Origin: an uncultured Bacteroidaceae bacterium
GTDB lineage: Bacteria > Bacteroidota > Bacteroidia > Bacteroidales > Bacteroidaceae
NCBI GenBank assembly: GCA_904501775.1
Contig: CAJGCJ010000054.1
Span: 1 to 11,981 of the forward strand
Length of the DNA: 11,981 nucleotides
Reading direction: 5' to 3'
Part shown: in pieces, positions 5,776 through 11,981 of the stretch
Layout of the letters: each line of letters opens with the position of its first letter
How positions within the stretch are numbered: the first letter of the stretch is position 1
Position numbers and translations under genes: made by a program
Notes under the pieces: model-generated
What the model was told of the DNA's origin: nothing
The model's input: only the letters and a program-made list of their open reading frames with translations
Database searches by the model: none

Positions 5776-6597
5776 ATGAAAAAGCTTTTTGCAATCGTTG
5801 CAATTTTGGGTATGTTTACATTTGGTGCTACCCAAGTAATGGCTCAGGATGCTCCTGCAGCCGATGTTCAGACAGAGGCAGTTGTTGATTCAGCTGCTGC
5901 AGTAGAAGAGCCTGCTGAGGCTGTTGAGGAGGCTCCCGCAGCTGTAGAAGAGGTTCAGACAGAGGGTTTCCACAAGGCTCTTAAGACAAAGTTCATCGAG
6001 GGTGATGCTGCCTTCATGTCACTCGTTGCTATCGCAATGGTTATCGGTCTTGCGTTCTGTATCGAGCGTATCATCTATTTGAGCCTTGCTCAGGTTAACA
6101 CCAAGAAGCTCATGGAGGCTATTGCTGCTGCTCTTAAGAACAAGGATATCGAGAAAGCTAAGGAGGTTTGCCGCAACACAGCAGGTCCCGTTGCTTCTAT
6201 CTGCTATCAGGGTCTTCTCCGTGCAGACGAGGGTCTCGATGTAGTTGAGCGTTCAATCGTTTCTTACGGTGGTGTTAAGGCTGGTGAGCTCGAGAAGGGT
6301 TGCTCTTGGATTACTCTTTTCATCGCTATGGCTCCTTCACTCGGATTCTTGGGTACTGTGATCGGTATGGTTATGGCGTTCGACCAGATTCAGGCTGCAG
6401 GTGATATCTCTCCGACAGTCGTTGCCGGTGGTATGAAGGTCGCTCTTATCACAACTATCTACGGTATCGTGGTAGCTCTTGTACTTCAGGTGTTCTACAA
6501 CTTCATCCTTGGTAAGATTGAGTCTATCAACGCTGATATGGGGGACTCTTCAATCGTTCTTCTCGACTTGCTTACAAAGTACAACGTTAACAAGTAA
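5776..6597 (+). CDS. exbB: MotA/TolQ/ExbB proton channel protein with an acidic N-terminal extension
   Basis: ExbB-type proteins form the pentameric inner-membrane channel that, with ExbD, turns the proton gradient into force for TonB or a similar partner. The 273 residues begin with a signal-peptide-like segment (MKKLFAIVAILGMF, cleavage near AQ at 23-24). A low-complexity, Ala/Glu/Val-rich stretch (25-63, repeats of EEPAEAVEEAPAAVEE type) would lie in the periplasm. Membrane helices follow at about 78-104, 178-202 and 218-246. The core motif APSLGFLGTVIGM (186-198) and the TTIYG of the last helix (226-230) provide Thr194 and Thr227, matching the polar channel threonines of E. coli ExbB. It starts an operon with a membrane protein and two exbD genes. 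The ATG lacks a Shine-Dalgarno sequence, usual in this phylum. The TonB link is inferred. Confidence 0.94.
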   Translation: MKKLFAIVAILGMFTFGATQVMAQDAPAADVQTEAVVDSAAAVEEPAEAVEEAPAAVEEVQTEGFHKALKTKFIEGDAAFMSLVAIAMVIGLAFCIERIIYLSLAQVNTKKLMEAIAAALKNKDIEKAKEVCRNTAGPVASICYQGLLRADEGLDVVERSIVSYGGVKAGELEKGCSWITLFIAMAPSLGFLGTVIGMVMAFDQIQAAGDISPTVVAGGMKVALITTIYGIVVALVLQVFYNFILGKIESINADMGDSSIVLLDLLTKYNVNK

Positions 6598-6625
6598 TTT
6601 TTAACAGCTTAACAAATTTATAAAA

Positions 6626-7117
6626 ATGAAAGCTGGTAGTGCTATTAATATTTCAACTTGGACTTTCCGCATTCTGTTGCTTGTAACAGCAGTGGTGTTG
6701 GGCATGTTCTACTTCGTAGGATATGATAATATGAGTCAGGTTGCAGCAGGTATGGTAACAGACCCCCAATACACCGACCTCTTGATGTATTGGATGTATG
6801 CTTTGCTTGCTATTTGTGTCCTCTCTGTATTTATTTTTACAGTGATTCAGTTCTTTTCAAAGCTTAAGGACGACCCCAAGTCTGCTCTTAAGGGTTTGAT
6901 CTCTATAGTATTGCTCGCAGCTCTCTTCGCCGCAGCATACGCAGTATCGGATGATGCTCCCGTAATGAACAACGGTAAGGCTTTTACAGATACAGATATA
7001 CTTAAGTTGACCGATGTATGTATCTATGTTCAGTATGTATTGCTTGCAGTTTCAACACTCTGCATCATATTGAACCTCATGGGTATCTCAAAGGTAATTA
7101 ACAAAGTTAAAGCTTAA
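6626..7117 (+). CDS. Four-helix membrane protein of unknown function in the ExbB/ExbD operon
   Basis: I do not recognise a named family. The 163 residues hold four predicted membrane helices: about 13-33, 52-77, 88-108 and 129-152. There is no signal peptide, and the loops are short. The loop between helices 2 and 3 is positively charged (SKLKDDPKSALK) and so probably cytoplasmic, which puts both termini on the cytoplasmic side as well. A basic C-terminal tail (SKVINKVKA) agrees with this. The gene sits 28 bases after exbB and 12 bases before the first exbD, so it should be made with the motor. A role as an accessory or assembly subunit of the ExbB/ExbD complex is reasonable from position only. 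Confidence 0.85.
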   Translation: MKAGSAINISTWTFRILLLVTAVVLGMFYFVGYDNMSQVAAGMVTDPQYTDLLMYWMYALLAICVLSVFIFTVIQFFSKLKDDPKSALKGLISIVLLAALFAAAYAVSDDAPVMNNGKAFTDTDILKLTDVCIYVQYVLLAVSTLCIILNLMGISKVINKVKA

Positions 7118-7129
7118 TAATTAAGGAAA

Positions 7130-7738
7130 ATGGCAAAAGGAAAAAAGAAAGTTCCAGGTATCAACGCCAGTTCTACTGCCGATATCTCGTTCATTCTGTT
7201 GATCTTCTTCCTCGTCACCACATCAATGGACACCGATAGCGGTTTGCATGTGCGCCTTCCTAATCCTCCCGAGGATAATGTAGAGCAAGAGGCTCCCAAG
7301 GTAAAGCAGCGCAATACAATGGTTGTTACCGTTAACATGCACAACCAAATCATGGCTAAGATTGGTAACAGCGAGGCTCGAGAGATTATGTTGGGCGAGT
7401 TGCGTCAGTTGACAAAGGAGTTCGTTGATAACCGTAACGACGATCCCAAATTGCCGGAGTTGCACCCTGTTGAATTGCCCGCACCTTTCGGTGTGCAGAA
7501 TGTTACAAAGAACCACGTGATATCTTTTGTAACCGACCGTGCAACAAGCTACGACCTCTATTTCCAGATAGAGAACGAGCTTTATGGAGCATACAACGAG
7601 TTGCGTGACGAACTTGCACGCAGAACATTCGGCTATGGATATAAAGAGTGTAATGAAGATCAGCAGCTTGCTGTACGTCAGTACTACAAGTGTATGATTT
7701 CAGAGGCTGAGCCTAAAAGCTATGGATCTCAAAACTAA
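7130..7738 (+). CDS. exbD: ExbD/TolR-family biopolymer transport protein (first copy)
   Basis: ExbD proteins have a short cytoplasmic N-terminus, one membrane helix and a periplasmic domain; a membrane Asp carries the protons. Here the basic start MAKGKKK is followed by the helix STADISFILLIFFLVTTS (15-32), in which Asp18 matches the essential proton-binding Asp of ExbD (Asp25 in E. coli). The periplasmic part is longer than in classical ExbD (202 residues against about 140). It contains a Pro-rich insert around 104-121 (DPKLPELHPVELPAPFG) and ends with two Cys (173 and 187) whose role is unknown. AAGGA lies five bases before the ATG, an unusually good ribosome-binding site for this region. 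It is followed after six bases by a second exbD. Confidence 0.93.
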   Translation: MAKGKKKVPGINASSTADISFILLIFFLVTTSMDTDSGLHVRLPNPPEDNVEQEAPKVKQRNTMVVTVNMHNQIMAKIGNSEAREIMLGELRQLTKEFVDNRNDDPKLPELHPVELPAPFGVQNVTKNHVISFVTDRATSYDLYFQIENELYGAYNELRDELARRTFGYGYKECNEDQQLAVRQYYKCMISEAEPKSYGSQN

Positions 7739-7744
7739 TACGCT

Positions 7745-8206
7745 ATGAGTAAGTTTCAGAATAAAGGAAAGGCAGAAATGCCCGAGTTAAATACCTCGTC
7801 TTTGCCCGACTTGATATTCTCTATCCTCTTCTTCTTTATGATTGTAACATCAATGCGTGAAGTGGAATTGAAGGTGGAGTTTAAGACCCCTCAGGGTACC
7901 GAGTTGGAGAAACTTGAGCGTAAGTCATTGGTTTCTAATATCTATATTGGTAAGCCTACACGTGAGTTTCGTGCTAAGCATGGTACAGCAAGTAAAATTC
8001 AGTTGAATGATAAATATGCCGAGGTATCGCACATCCGTAGCTTTATCATGGATGAGCGCGAGAGTTTGGCAGAGCGTGACAAACCCCGTATGAAGGTCTC
8101 TATCAAGGCCGATAAGGATACCAAGATGGGTATCATTACCGACGTCAAGATGGAGTTGCGTCAGGCATGGGCATTGTCAATAGTATATTCGGCAACACAA
8201 CGCTAA
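7745..8206 (+). CDS. exbD: ExbD/TolR-family biopolymer transport protein (second copy)
   Basis: This 153-residue protein has classical ExbD length. Its membrane helix SSLPDLIFSILFFFMIVTS (18-36) has Asp22 at the proton-carrying position. The periplasmic part ends with IKADKDTKMGIITDV and a following ELRQA, the conserved closing block of the family (I-x-A-D ... G-x-I-x-D-V ... L-x-x-A). It differs clearly from the preceding copy, so the two are not a recent duplication and could form a hetero-dimer in the ExbB channel. The ATG is six bases after the previous stop. The operon ends 18 bases later at a strong terminator. Confidence 0.94.
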   Translation: MSKFQNKGKAEMPELNTSSLPDLIFSILFFFMIVTSMREVELKVEFKTPQGTELEKLERKSLVSNIYIGKPTREFRAKHGTASKIQLNDKYAEVSHIRSFIMDERESLAERDKPRMKVSIKADKDTKMGIITDVKMELRQAWALSIVYSATQR

Positions 8207-8224
8207 TATAACTAACACAATACG

Positions 8225-8259
8225 AAAAAGAGCATCGGTTAACCGATGCTCTTTTTTTT
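8225..8259. terminator. Perfect bidirectional terminator between exbD and folA
   Basis: AAAAAGAGCATCGGTT at 8225-8240 is followed at once by its exact complement (8241-8256) and further T residues. The practical loop is TTAA. Both strands end in T-runs, so it can stop the rightward exbB/exbD transcript and the leftward thyA-folA transcript, which converge here. Confidence 0.95.
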
Positions 8260-8309
8260 GTCTATAAAAAACAAACTGTGGTGGTTGCCCCTCTTTGTTG
8301 TTCCCTGAG

Positions 8310-8807
8310 TTATCTTTGCGGGGCTTTCTCGTATGTTACAAACGAGTAGTTGAAATGGTGCTTTTCGTCCTTTGAATGCACCTCTGTTTCGGTGACAATC
8401 CACTCCTCTTTAGTGAAGTCGGGGAAGAATGCGTCTGCTGCGCTTGGCGTGTCATCAATCTCTGTGAGATAGAGTATGTCTGATTGTGCGATGGCTGTCC
8501 TGTAGAGCATCTCGCCGCCTATGATGAAAACAATCTCCTCTTCGCTGCAATGTACAAGCGCCTCTTCTAATGAATTGTAGTGTTCGGCACCGGGGAACTC
8601 GCTTTCCTTACGCGACAGAACGATGTTCCTGCGCTTGGGCAACGCTCCGTTGGGCAGTGAACGGAATGTGTTGCTGCCCATTATTATTGTGTGACCTGTT
8701 GTTAAGGCCTTGAATCTCTTGAGGTCATCGGGTAACCAATAAATCAACTTGTTGTCGTTGCCTATCGCATTGTTCTTGGCAATTGCTGCAATTAATGCTA
8801 TCTTCAT
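8310..8807 (-). CDS. folA: Dihydrofolate reductase
   Basis: FolA reduces dihydrofolate to tetrahydrofolate with NADPH, regenerating the carrier consumed by thymidylate synthase. The 165-residue protein shows ALIAAIAKNNAIG (4-16), the substrate helix LPDDLKRFK (25-33) with catalytic Asp28, TTGHTIIMG (36-44), RRNIVLSR (59-66) and the dinucleotide-binding IIGGEMLY (95-102). One unusual point: the segment after MG reads SNTF, where most bacterial enzymes have R-x-T; that Arg helps bind the NADPH phosphate. The gene begins 12 bases after the thyA stop and is surely cotranscribed with it. The C-terminal HFNYSFVTYEK block is as expected. Confidence 0.97.
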   Translation of the reverse strand: MKIALIAAIAKNNAIGNDNKLIYWLPDDLKRFKALTTGHTIIMGSNTFRSLPNGALPKRRNIVLSRKESEFPGAEHYNSLEEALVHCSEEEIVFIIGGEMLYRTAIAQSDILYLTEIDDTPSAADAFFPDFTKEEWIVTETEVHSKDEKHHFNYSFVTYEKAPQR

Positions 8808-8819
8808 GTCTCTGTTTTT

Positions 8820-9614
8820 TTATACGGCAACTATGCCCTTGATGTGTGGATGTGCAGTGTACTCCTCGAGGCTGAAGTCTTCGAACTTGAACGAGAAGAT
8901 ATCCTTTACATCGGGGTTAATTCTCATTTTTGGCAAAGCGTATGGCTCGCGTGTCAATTGTAGCTTGGCCTGCTCGATGTGGTTCAGGTACAGGTGTGCA
9001 TCGCCCAGGGTGTGTATGAACTCTCCGGCTTTCAATCCGGTTACCTGTGCAACCATCATAAGCAACAGCGCGTATGAGGCGATGTTGAATGGAACTCCCA
9101 AAAAGCAGTCGGCGCTGCGCTGGTATAGTTGCAGGCTCAGCTTGCCATCTGCTACATAGAACTGGAACATCGCATGACAAGGGGGCAGGTTCATGTTCTG
9201 TATGTCGGCAACGTTCCATGCGTTTACAATGATGCGTCGGCTGTCAGGGTTCTTCTTCAGTGTCTCTATAACCTCGCTTATCTGGTCTATGTGGCCGCCG
9301 TTGTAGTCGGGCCATGAACGCCACTGGTAGCCGTATATGTGGCCTAAATCGCCATTTTCGTCGGCCCATTCGTTCCATATTCTTACACCGTTCTCCTGCA
9401 GGTATTTAACGTTTGTATCTCCGTTCAAGAACCAAAGGAGCTCATGGATAATTGATTTCAGGTGCAGCTTCTTTGTAGTGAGGCATGGGAAACCCTCTTC
9501 GAGGTTGAAACGCATCTGATGGCCGAATACGCTTAGTGTTCCGGTACCTGTTCTGTCCTCTTTCTTTGCGCCTTCGTTGAGTATTCTTTCAAGTAGTGAT
9601 AGATATTGTTTCAT
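8820..9614 (-). CDS. thyA: Thymidylate synthase
   Basis: ThyA methylates dUMP to dTMP with 5,10-methylene-THF, releasing dihydrofolate that the adjacent FolA recycles. The protein has 264 residues, the same as the E. coli enzyme, and aligns from end to end. Recognisable are EDRTGTGTLSVFG (19-31), FPCLTTKKL (42-50), WNEWADENGDLGHIYGYQWR (80-99), DSRRIIVNAWN (124-134), the active-site PPCHAMFQFYV (144-154) with Cys146, QRSADCFLGVPFNIASY (165-181) and the dUMP-contacting HTLGDAHLYLNH (201-212). It has a well-formed promoter just upstream, and the start codon follows closely after the predicted transcription start. Confidence 0.98.
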   Translation of the reverse strand: MKQYLSLLERILNEGAKKEDRTGTGTLSVFGHQMRFNLEEGFPCLTTKKLHLKSIIHELLWFLNGDTNVKYLQENGVRIWNEWADENGDLGHIYGYQWRSWPDYNGGHIDQISEVIETLKKNPDSRRIIVNAWNVADIQNMNLPPCHAMFQFYVADGKLSLQLYQRSADCFLGVPFNIASYALLLMMVAQVTGLKAGEFIHTLGDAHLYLNHIEQAKLQLTREPYALPKMRINPDVKDIFSFKFEDFSLEEYTAHPHIKGIVAV

Positions 9615-9637
9615 CTTTTATTTTCTTTGCTTTCCAA

Positions 9638-9668
9638 CAAAAGTAGTGCAAACGGTCCGAATGGCAAA
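9638..9668 (-). promoter_or_regulatory. Bacteroidota-type promoter for thyA-folA
   Basis: On the minus strand TTTG (9668-9665) is the -33 box and TACTTTTG (9645-9638) is the -7 box, with a 19-bp spacer. Both match the consensus of the primary Bacteroidota sigma factor. Transcription should start near 9631, giving a leader of less than 20 bases before the thyA ATG. Confidence 0.8.
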
Positions 9669-9835
9669 ATATAATCGCTTTTTTCTATTGATTGTGCAAC
9701 TTCTTCCCGGTTTTGTCGCGCATGTAAAATGGTGTAATATTGTGGATTAGGTGGCTTGTTGCGGTTTGCTGTGTGGCATTTATGTTTTTTTAAGCAAAGT
9801 GTTGCATATATGTGTTGTTTTTGCTGCCTGTGGCA

Positions 9836-9867
9836 TGTGTATTTATGCACTATTTTTACTATCTTTG
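9836..9867 (+). promoter_or_regulatory. Probable Bacteroidota-type promoter for the rRNA methyltransferase gene
   Basis: TATCTTTG (9860-9867) is an exact TAnnTTTG -7 element. The -33 position holds TGTG (9836-9839), one mismatch from TTTG, with a 20-bp spacer. The start would be near 9874, leaving a leader of about 160 bases. The -7 box is good and the -33 box is weak. Confidence 0.55.
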
Positions 9868-10032
9868 CAACATATACATATGTTGTGGGTATAGGCACCA
9901 TCTTACTGCGGATGTGAATGTGAATCTGTATGTGTGTAGTAGCTGTTCCTGCAATGTATGAAACAGGTGTAGAGTGCACTTCTTTTGATGTGAAACGGAG
10001 TGCAGTTCGGTTATGTTTATATAACATCGCAG

Positions 10033-11388
10033 ATGGAATTGAATAAAGAATTTGTAGAGCGTACACGACAACTCTTCGGCGAAGAGAGGTTCGGACGTTT
10101 CTCGTTGGCTTTGGATGCCAATCCCATTGTAAGTGTACGTTACAATGCGGCAAAGTCTTCTATGCCCGAAGGCTGCGATGTTGTATCTTGGGCTTCGAAT
10201 GCCTGTTATCTTGACGAGCGTCCCCTCTTTACAGCAGATCCCATGTTCCATGCCGGATGCTATTATGTGCAAGAGGCTTCGTCTATGTTCCTCGAACAGA
10301 TTGTGAATAGATATGTTGACGCTCCTGTCTGCGCACTCGACCTGTGTGCAGCCCCCGGTGGCAAAAGTACCCATCTGCTTTCGCTCTTGCCCAAAGGCTC
10401 TTTTCTTGTAGCCAACGAACCTGTAGCCTTGCGTGCTCAGGTGCTTGCCGAGAATATAATAAAGTGGGGTAATCCCTATGCCGCCGTTACCAAGAACGAG
10501 CCACGCGATTTTGCCTCTTTTAAAGGACTGTTCGATTTTATCCTTGTCGATGCACCATGCTCGGGCGAGGGTATGTTTCGCAAGGACTCCTATGCCGTTG
10601 AGCAGTGGAGTCTGTCTAACGTGAAGCAGTGTGCCGAGCGTCAAAAAGATATTCTTGCAGATGTGTGGCGTGCCTTACGTCCCGGAGGACTCCTTGTCTA
10701 CAGTACTTGTACTTTCAATAGAGAAGAGAATGAAGAGTGCGTCGAGTGGATTGCAAAAGAGCTGGGCGCCGATGTTTTGTCGCTCGATATCCCCTCTTCG
10801 TGGGGCGTGACAGGCAACCTTACAGGTACAGATACCCCGGTTTACCGTTTTATTCCCGGATATACACGCGGCGAAGGACTATTTATGTCTGTGTTGCGCA
10901 AGCATGGCAATGAATCGCCACAGCAGCCCCGTATGCAAAAGGTTACTCCTTGCCCGGCAAAGATAAAAAATATGCTTTCTGCATGGGTGAAGGAACCCGG
11001 TCAGTTCGACTATCTGCTGAATAACGACACGGTGACAGCTGTACCTAAAGAGTATGCAAGTGTAGTGACATCCATGATGTCGGGTCTTAAAGTGATACAT
11101 GCAGCGTTGCCTTTGGCCCAGTTGAAGAACGATAAGCCTATCCCGCACCATGCTTTGGCTGTAAGCACCATGCTCAACAGCGAGGCATTCTGCAATGTCG
11201 AACTTAACCGCGAACAGGCATTGCGCTATCTGCATCGCGAGTCGCTTACCTTCCCCGATGCTCCATTGGGCATATTGTTGCTGAAATATAATGGAGTGCC
11301 CTTGGGCTTTGCAAAGAACGTGGGTAACAGAGCGAACAATATGTACCCCTCGGAGTGGAGAATTAGAAAGAATCCTATGGAATTTTAG
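10033..11388 (+). CDS. RsmF-like rRNA cytosine-C5 methyltransferase (NOL1/NOP2/Sun family)
   Basis: This 451-residue protein should methylate C5 of a cytosine in ribosomal RNA, most likely 16S, using S-adenosylmethionine. The N-terminal part (1-95) fits the family's RNA-binding region, including VQEASSMF (79-86). The catalytic Rossmann domain has LDLCAAPGGKSTHL (102-115) for SAM, ANEP (127-130), DAPCSGEGMFRKD (173-185) with Cys176, and STCTFNREENEE (224-235) with catalytic Cys226. The paired cysteines are the hallmark of m5C methyltransferases. The C-terminal 160 residues, ending GVPLGFAKNVGNRANNMYPS, match the extra PUA-like part of RsmF/YebU-type enzymes. The ATG at 10033 is preferred over a GTG at 10000. 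The exact target base cannot be told from the sequence. dsbD-like follows after 38 bases. Confidence 0.93.
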   Translation: MELNKEFVERTRQLFGEERFGRFSLALDANPIVSVRYNAAKSSMPEGCDVVSWASNACYLDERPLFTADPMFHAGCYYVQEASSMFLEQIVNRYVDAPVCALDLCAAPGGKSTHLLSLLPKGSFLVANEPVALRAQVLAENIIKWGNPYAAVTKNEPRDFASFKGLFDFILVDAPCSGEGMFRKDSYAVEQWSLSNVKQCAERQKDILADVWRALRPGGLLVYSTCTFNREENEECVEWIAKELGADVLSLDIPSSWGVTGNLTGTDTPVYRFIPGYTRGEGLFMSVLRKHGNESPQQPRMQKVTPCPAKIKNMLSAWVKEPGQFDYLLNNDTVTAVPKEYASVVTSMMSGLKVIHAALPLAQLKNDKPIPHHALAVSTMLNSEAFCNVELNREQALRYLHRESLTFPDAPLGILLLKYNGVPLGFAKNVGNRANNMYPSEWRIRKNPMEF

Positions 11389-11426
11389 GCTGACAGATAA
11401 AAGTGAAACGAATAAAAACCTATAAT

Positions 11427-11981
11427 ATGAAAAAGATTTTAACAATCCTGATGCTGTTTTTTACAGCACAAATGTATGCGCAGTTCCACAATCCTATTGC
11501 AGTAGAGCATTCGCTCGATGTCAAAGGAGATGAGGCAGTACTCACTTTTACAGCTTCTATTGAGCAGGGATGGCATCTCTATTCGACTGAACTTCCCGAG
11601 GGCGGTCCCACATCTGCAACACTGAATTTCGATGTAATCAAAGGTGCAGAGCCTGTTGGTAAGCTCACTCCCGGTGCCGGTGTCATTGAAATGTTCGACC
11701 CCATTTTTGAGATGCAGGTCAAGTTCTTCGAGACAGTAGCAACATTTACACAAAAGTTCAAGCTCACAGCTCCCGAGTATACCATAGAGGGATATCTTGA
11801 GTATGGAGCATGCAATGACGAGAACTGTCTGCCTCCTACAAAGTACGATTTTACTCTCAAAGGTAAGGCCGATATTGCCCCTGCAGTTGTAAAGGCCGAG
11901 CCTGCAGCCCCCAAGGCTGTTGAGCCTAAGAAGGTTGTTGAGCCTAAGAAAGAGCCCGCAAAACAGCAGGAGCAGCCTGTG
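11427..11981 (+). CDS. Thiol:disulfide interchange protein DsbD-like, N-terminal domain (partial)
   Basis: The first 185 codons are present and the gene runs off the right edge. A signal peptide (KKILTILMLFFTAQMYAQ, cleavage near residue 19) is followed by a domain of about 130 residues typical of the periplasmic alpha domain of DsbD: EQGWHLYSTELPEGGP (about 47-62), MFDPIFEMQVKFFE (89-102) and EYGACNDENCLPP (about 128-140), whose two cysteines correspond to the redox pair of nDsbD. A Pro/Ala/Lys/Glu-rich linker begins near residue 150. The missing part would be expected to hold the eight-helix membrane domain and a thioredoxin domain, which pass electrons from the cytoplasm to periplasmic thiols. 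No separate promoter or terminator is seen in the 38-base gap, so it may be cotranscribed with the methyltransferase gene. Confidence 0.85.
   Translation, partial: MKKILTILMLFFTAQMYAQFHNPIAVEHSLDVKGDEAVLTFTASIEQGWHLYSTELPEGGPTSATLNFDVIKGAEPVGKLTPGAGVIEMFDPIFEMQVKFFETVATFTQKFKLTAPEYTIEGYLEYGACNDENCLPPTKYDFTLKGKADIAPAVVKAEPAAPKAVEPKKVVEPKKEPAKQQEQPV
11919..11950 (+). repeat. Short tandem repeat in the DsbD-like linker
   Basis: GTTGAGCCTAAGAA occurs at 11919-11932 and again at 11937-11950, an 18-base period that encodes repeated VEPKKV. It lies in the flexible linker, where copy number could vary without harming the folded domains. Confidence 0.7.

Larger units (their letters stand above)
9615..10032. 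other. Divergent intergenic region between thyA and the rRNA methyltransferase gene
   Basis: No convincing protein gene lies here. It contains the thyA promoter (9638-9668) and a likely promoter for the rightward gene (9836-9867). Between about 9700 and 9990 the plus strand is clearly rich in G and T, with many TGTG runs and a repeated TGTGGCAT. The predicted leader of the rightward transcript is about 160 bases and holds a 38-codon open frame starting at 9930 that overlaps the methyltransferase start. Confidence 0.7.

Noticed and set aside
9611..10153. 180-codon minus-strand frame upstream of thyA
   Set aside because: It contains the thyA promoter, overlaps the methyltransferase start on the other strand and is His/Thr/Arg-rich without motifs.
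9859..10644. 261-codon minus-strand frame opposite the methyltransferase gene
   Set aside because: It is antisense to a gene with intact catalytic motifs and shows no family features.
1..11981. CRISPR array, insertion sequence, prophage or integration site
   Set aside because: No spaced direct repeats, transposase, integrase or duplicated tRNA end was seen; the tRNA-Ser gene is intact with no repeat of its 3' end nearby.

Overview
The window looks like a chromosomal segment of a Bacteroidales bacterium (Bacteroides/Prevotella-like). Three things point there. The upstream regions carry Bacteroidota-type promoters (TAnnTTTG at -7, with TTTG-like -33 boxes about 20 bp upstream), and most genes lack a strong Shine-Dalgarno sequence. 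The lpxK - purine nucleoside phosphorylase - thiL order is familiar from this group, and lpxK means a lipid A outer membrane. The ExbB/ExbD, RsmF-like and DsbD-like proteins are also of Bacteroidota type. The species cannot be named from the sequence alone.

Layout. (1) Positions 1-1996, minus strand: a compact three-gene unit. It holds a secreted protein of unknown function, an ECF sigma factor overlapping it by 29 bases, and a single-pass membrane protein that is a candidate anti-sigma factor and runs off the left edge. A perfect 13-bp hairpin terminator (2056-2091) separates it from the next unit. (2) Positions 2127-5321, minus strand: lpxK (lipid A 4'-kinase), purine nucleoside phosphorylase, thiL (thiamine-phosphate kinase) and a small two-helix protein resembling the Imm17 family. 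lpxK and the phosphorylase overlap by 29 bases. A hairpin lies just before thiL. (3) Positions 5331-5632 are AT-rich and divergent, with a good promoter for the downstream tRNA. (4) Positions 5633-8206, plus strand: tRNA-Ser(GGA), then exbB, an unknown four-helix membrane protein and two exbD genes, ending at a perfect bidirectional terminator (8225-8259). (5) Positions 8310-9614, minus strand: thyA then folA, a dTMP/folate operon with a clear promoter. (6) Positions 9615-10032: a divergent intergenic region. (7) Positions 10033-11981, plus strand: an RsmF-like rRNA cytosine-C5 methyltransferase, then the N-terminal part of a DsbD-like thiol:disulfide interchange protein that runs off the right edge.

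How the parts work together. ThyA converts methylene-THF to DHF while making dTMP, and FolA reduces the DHF back to THF. The ExbB/ExbD set forms a proton-driven inner-membrane motor, most likely powering TonB-dependent outer-membrane uptake, although no tonB is in view. LpxK serves lipid A synthesis. Most of the window is ordinary housekeeping DNA. The least understood parts are the sigma-factor locus, the unknown gene inside the ExbB/ExbD operon and the Imm17-like protein with no toxin beside it.
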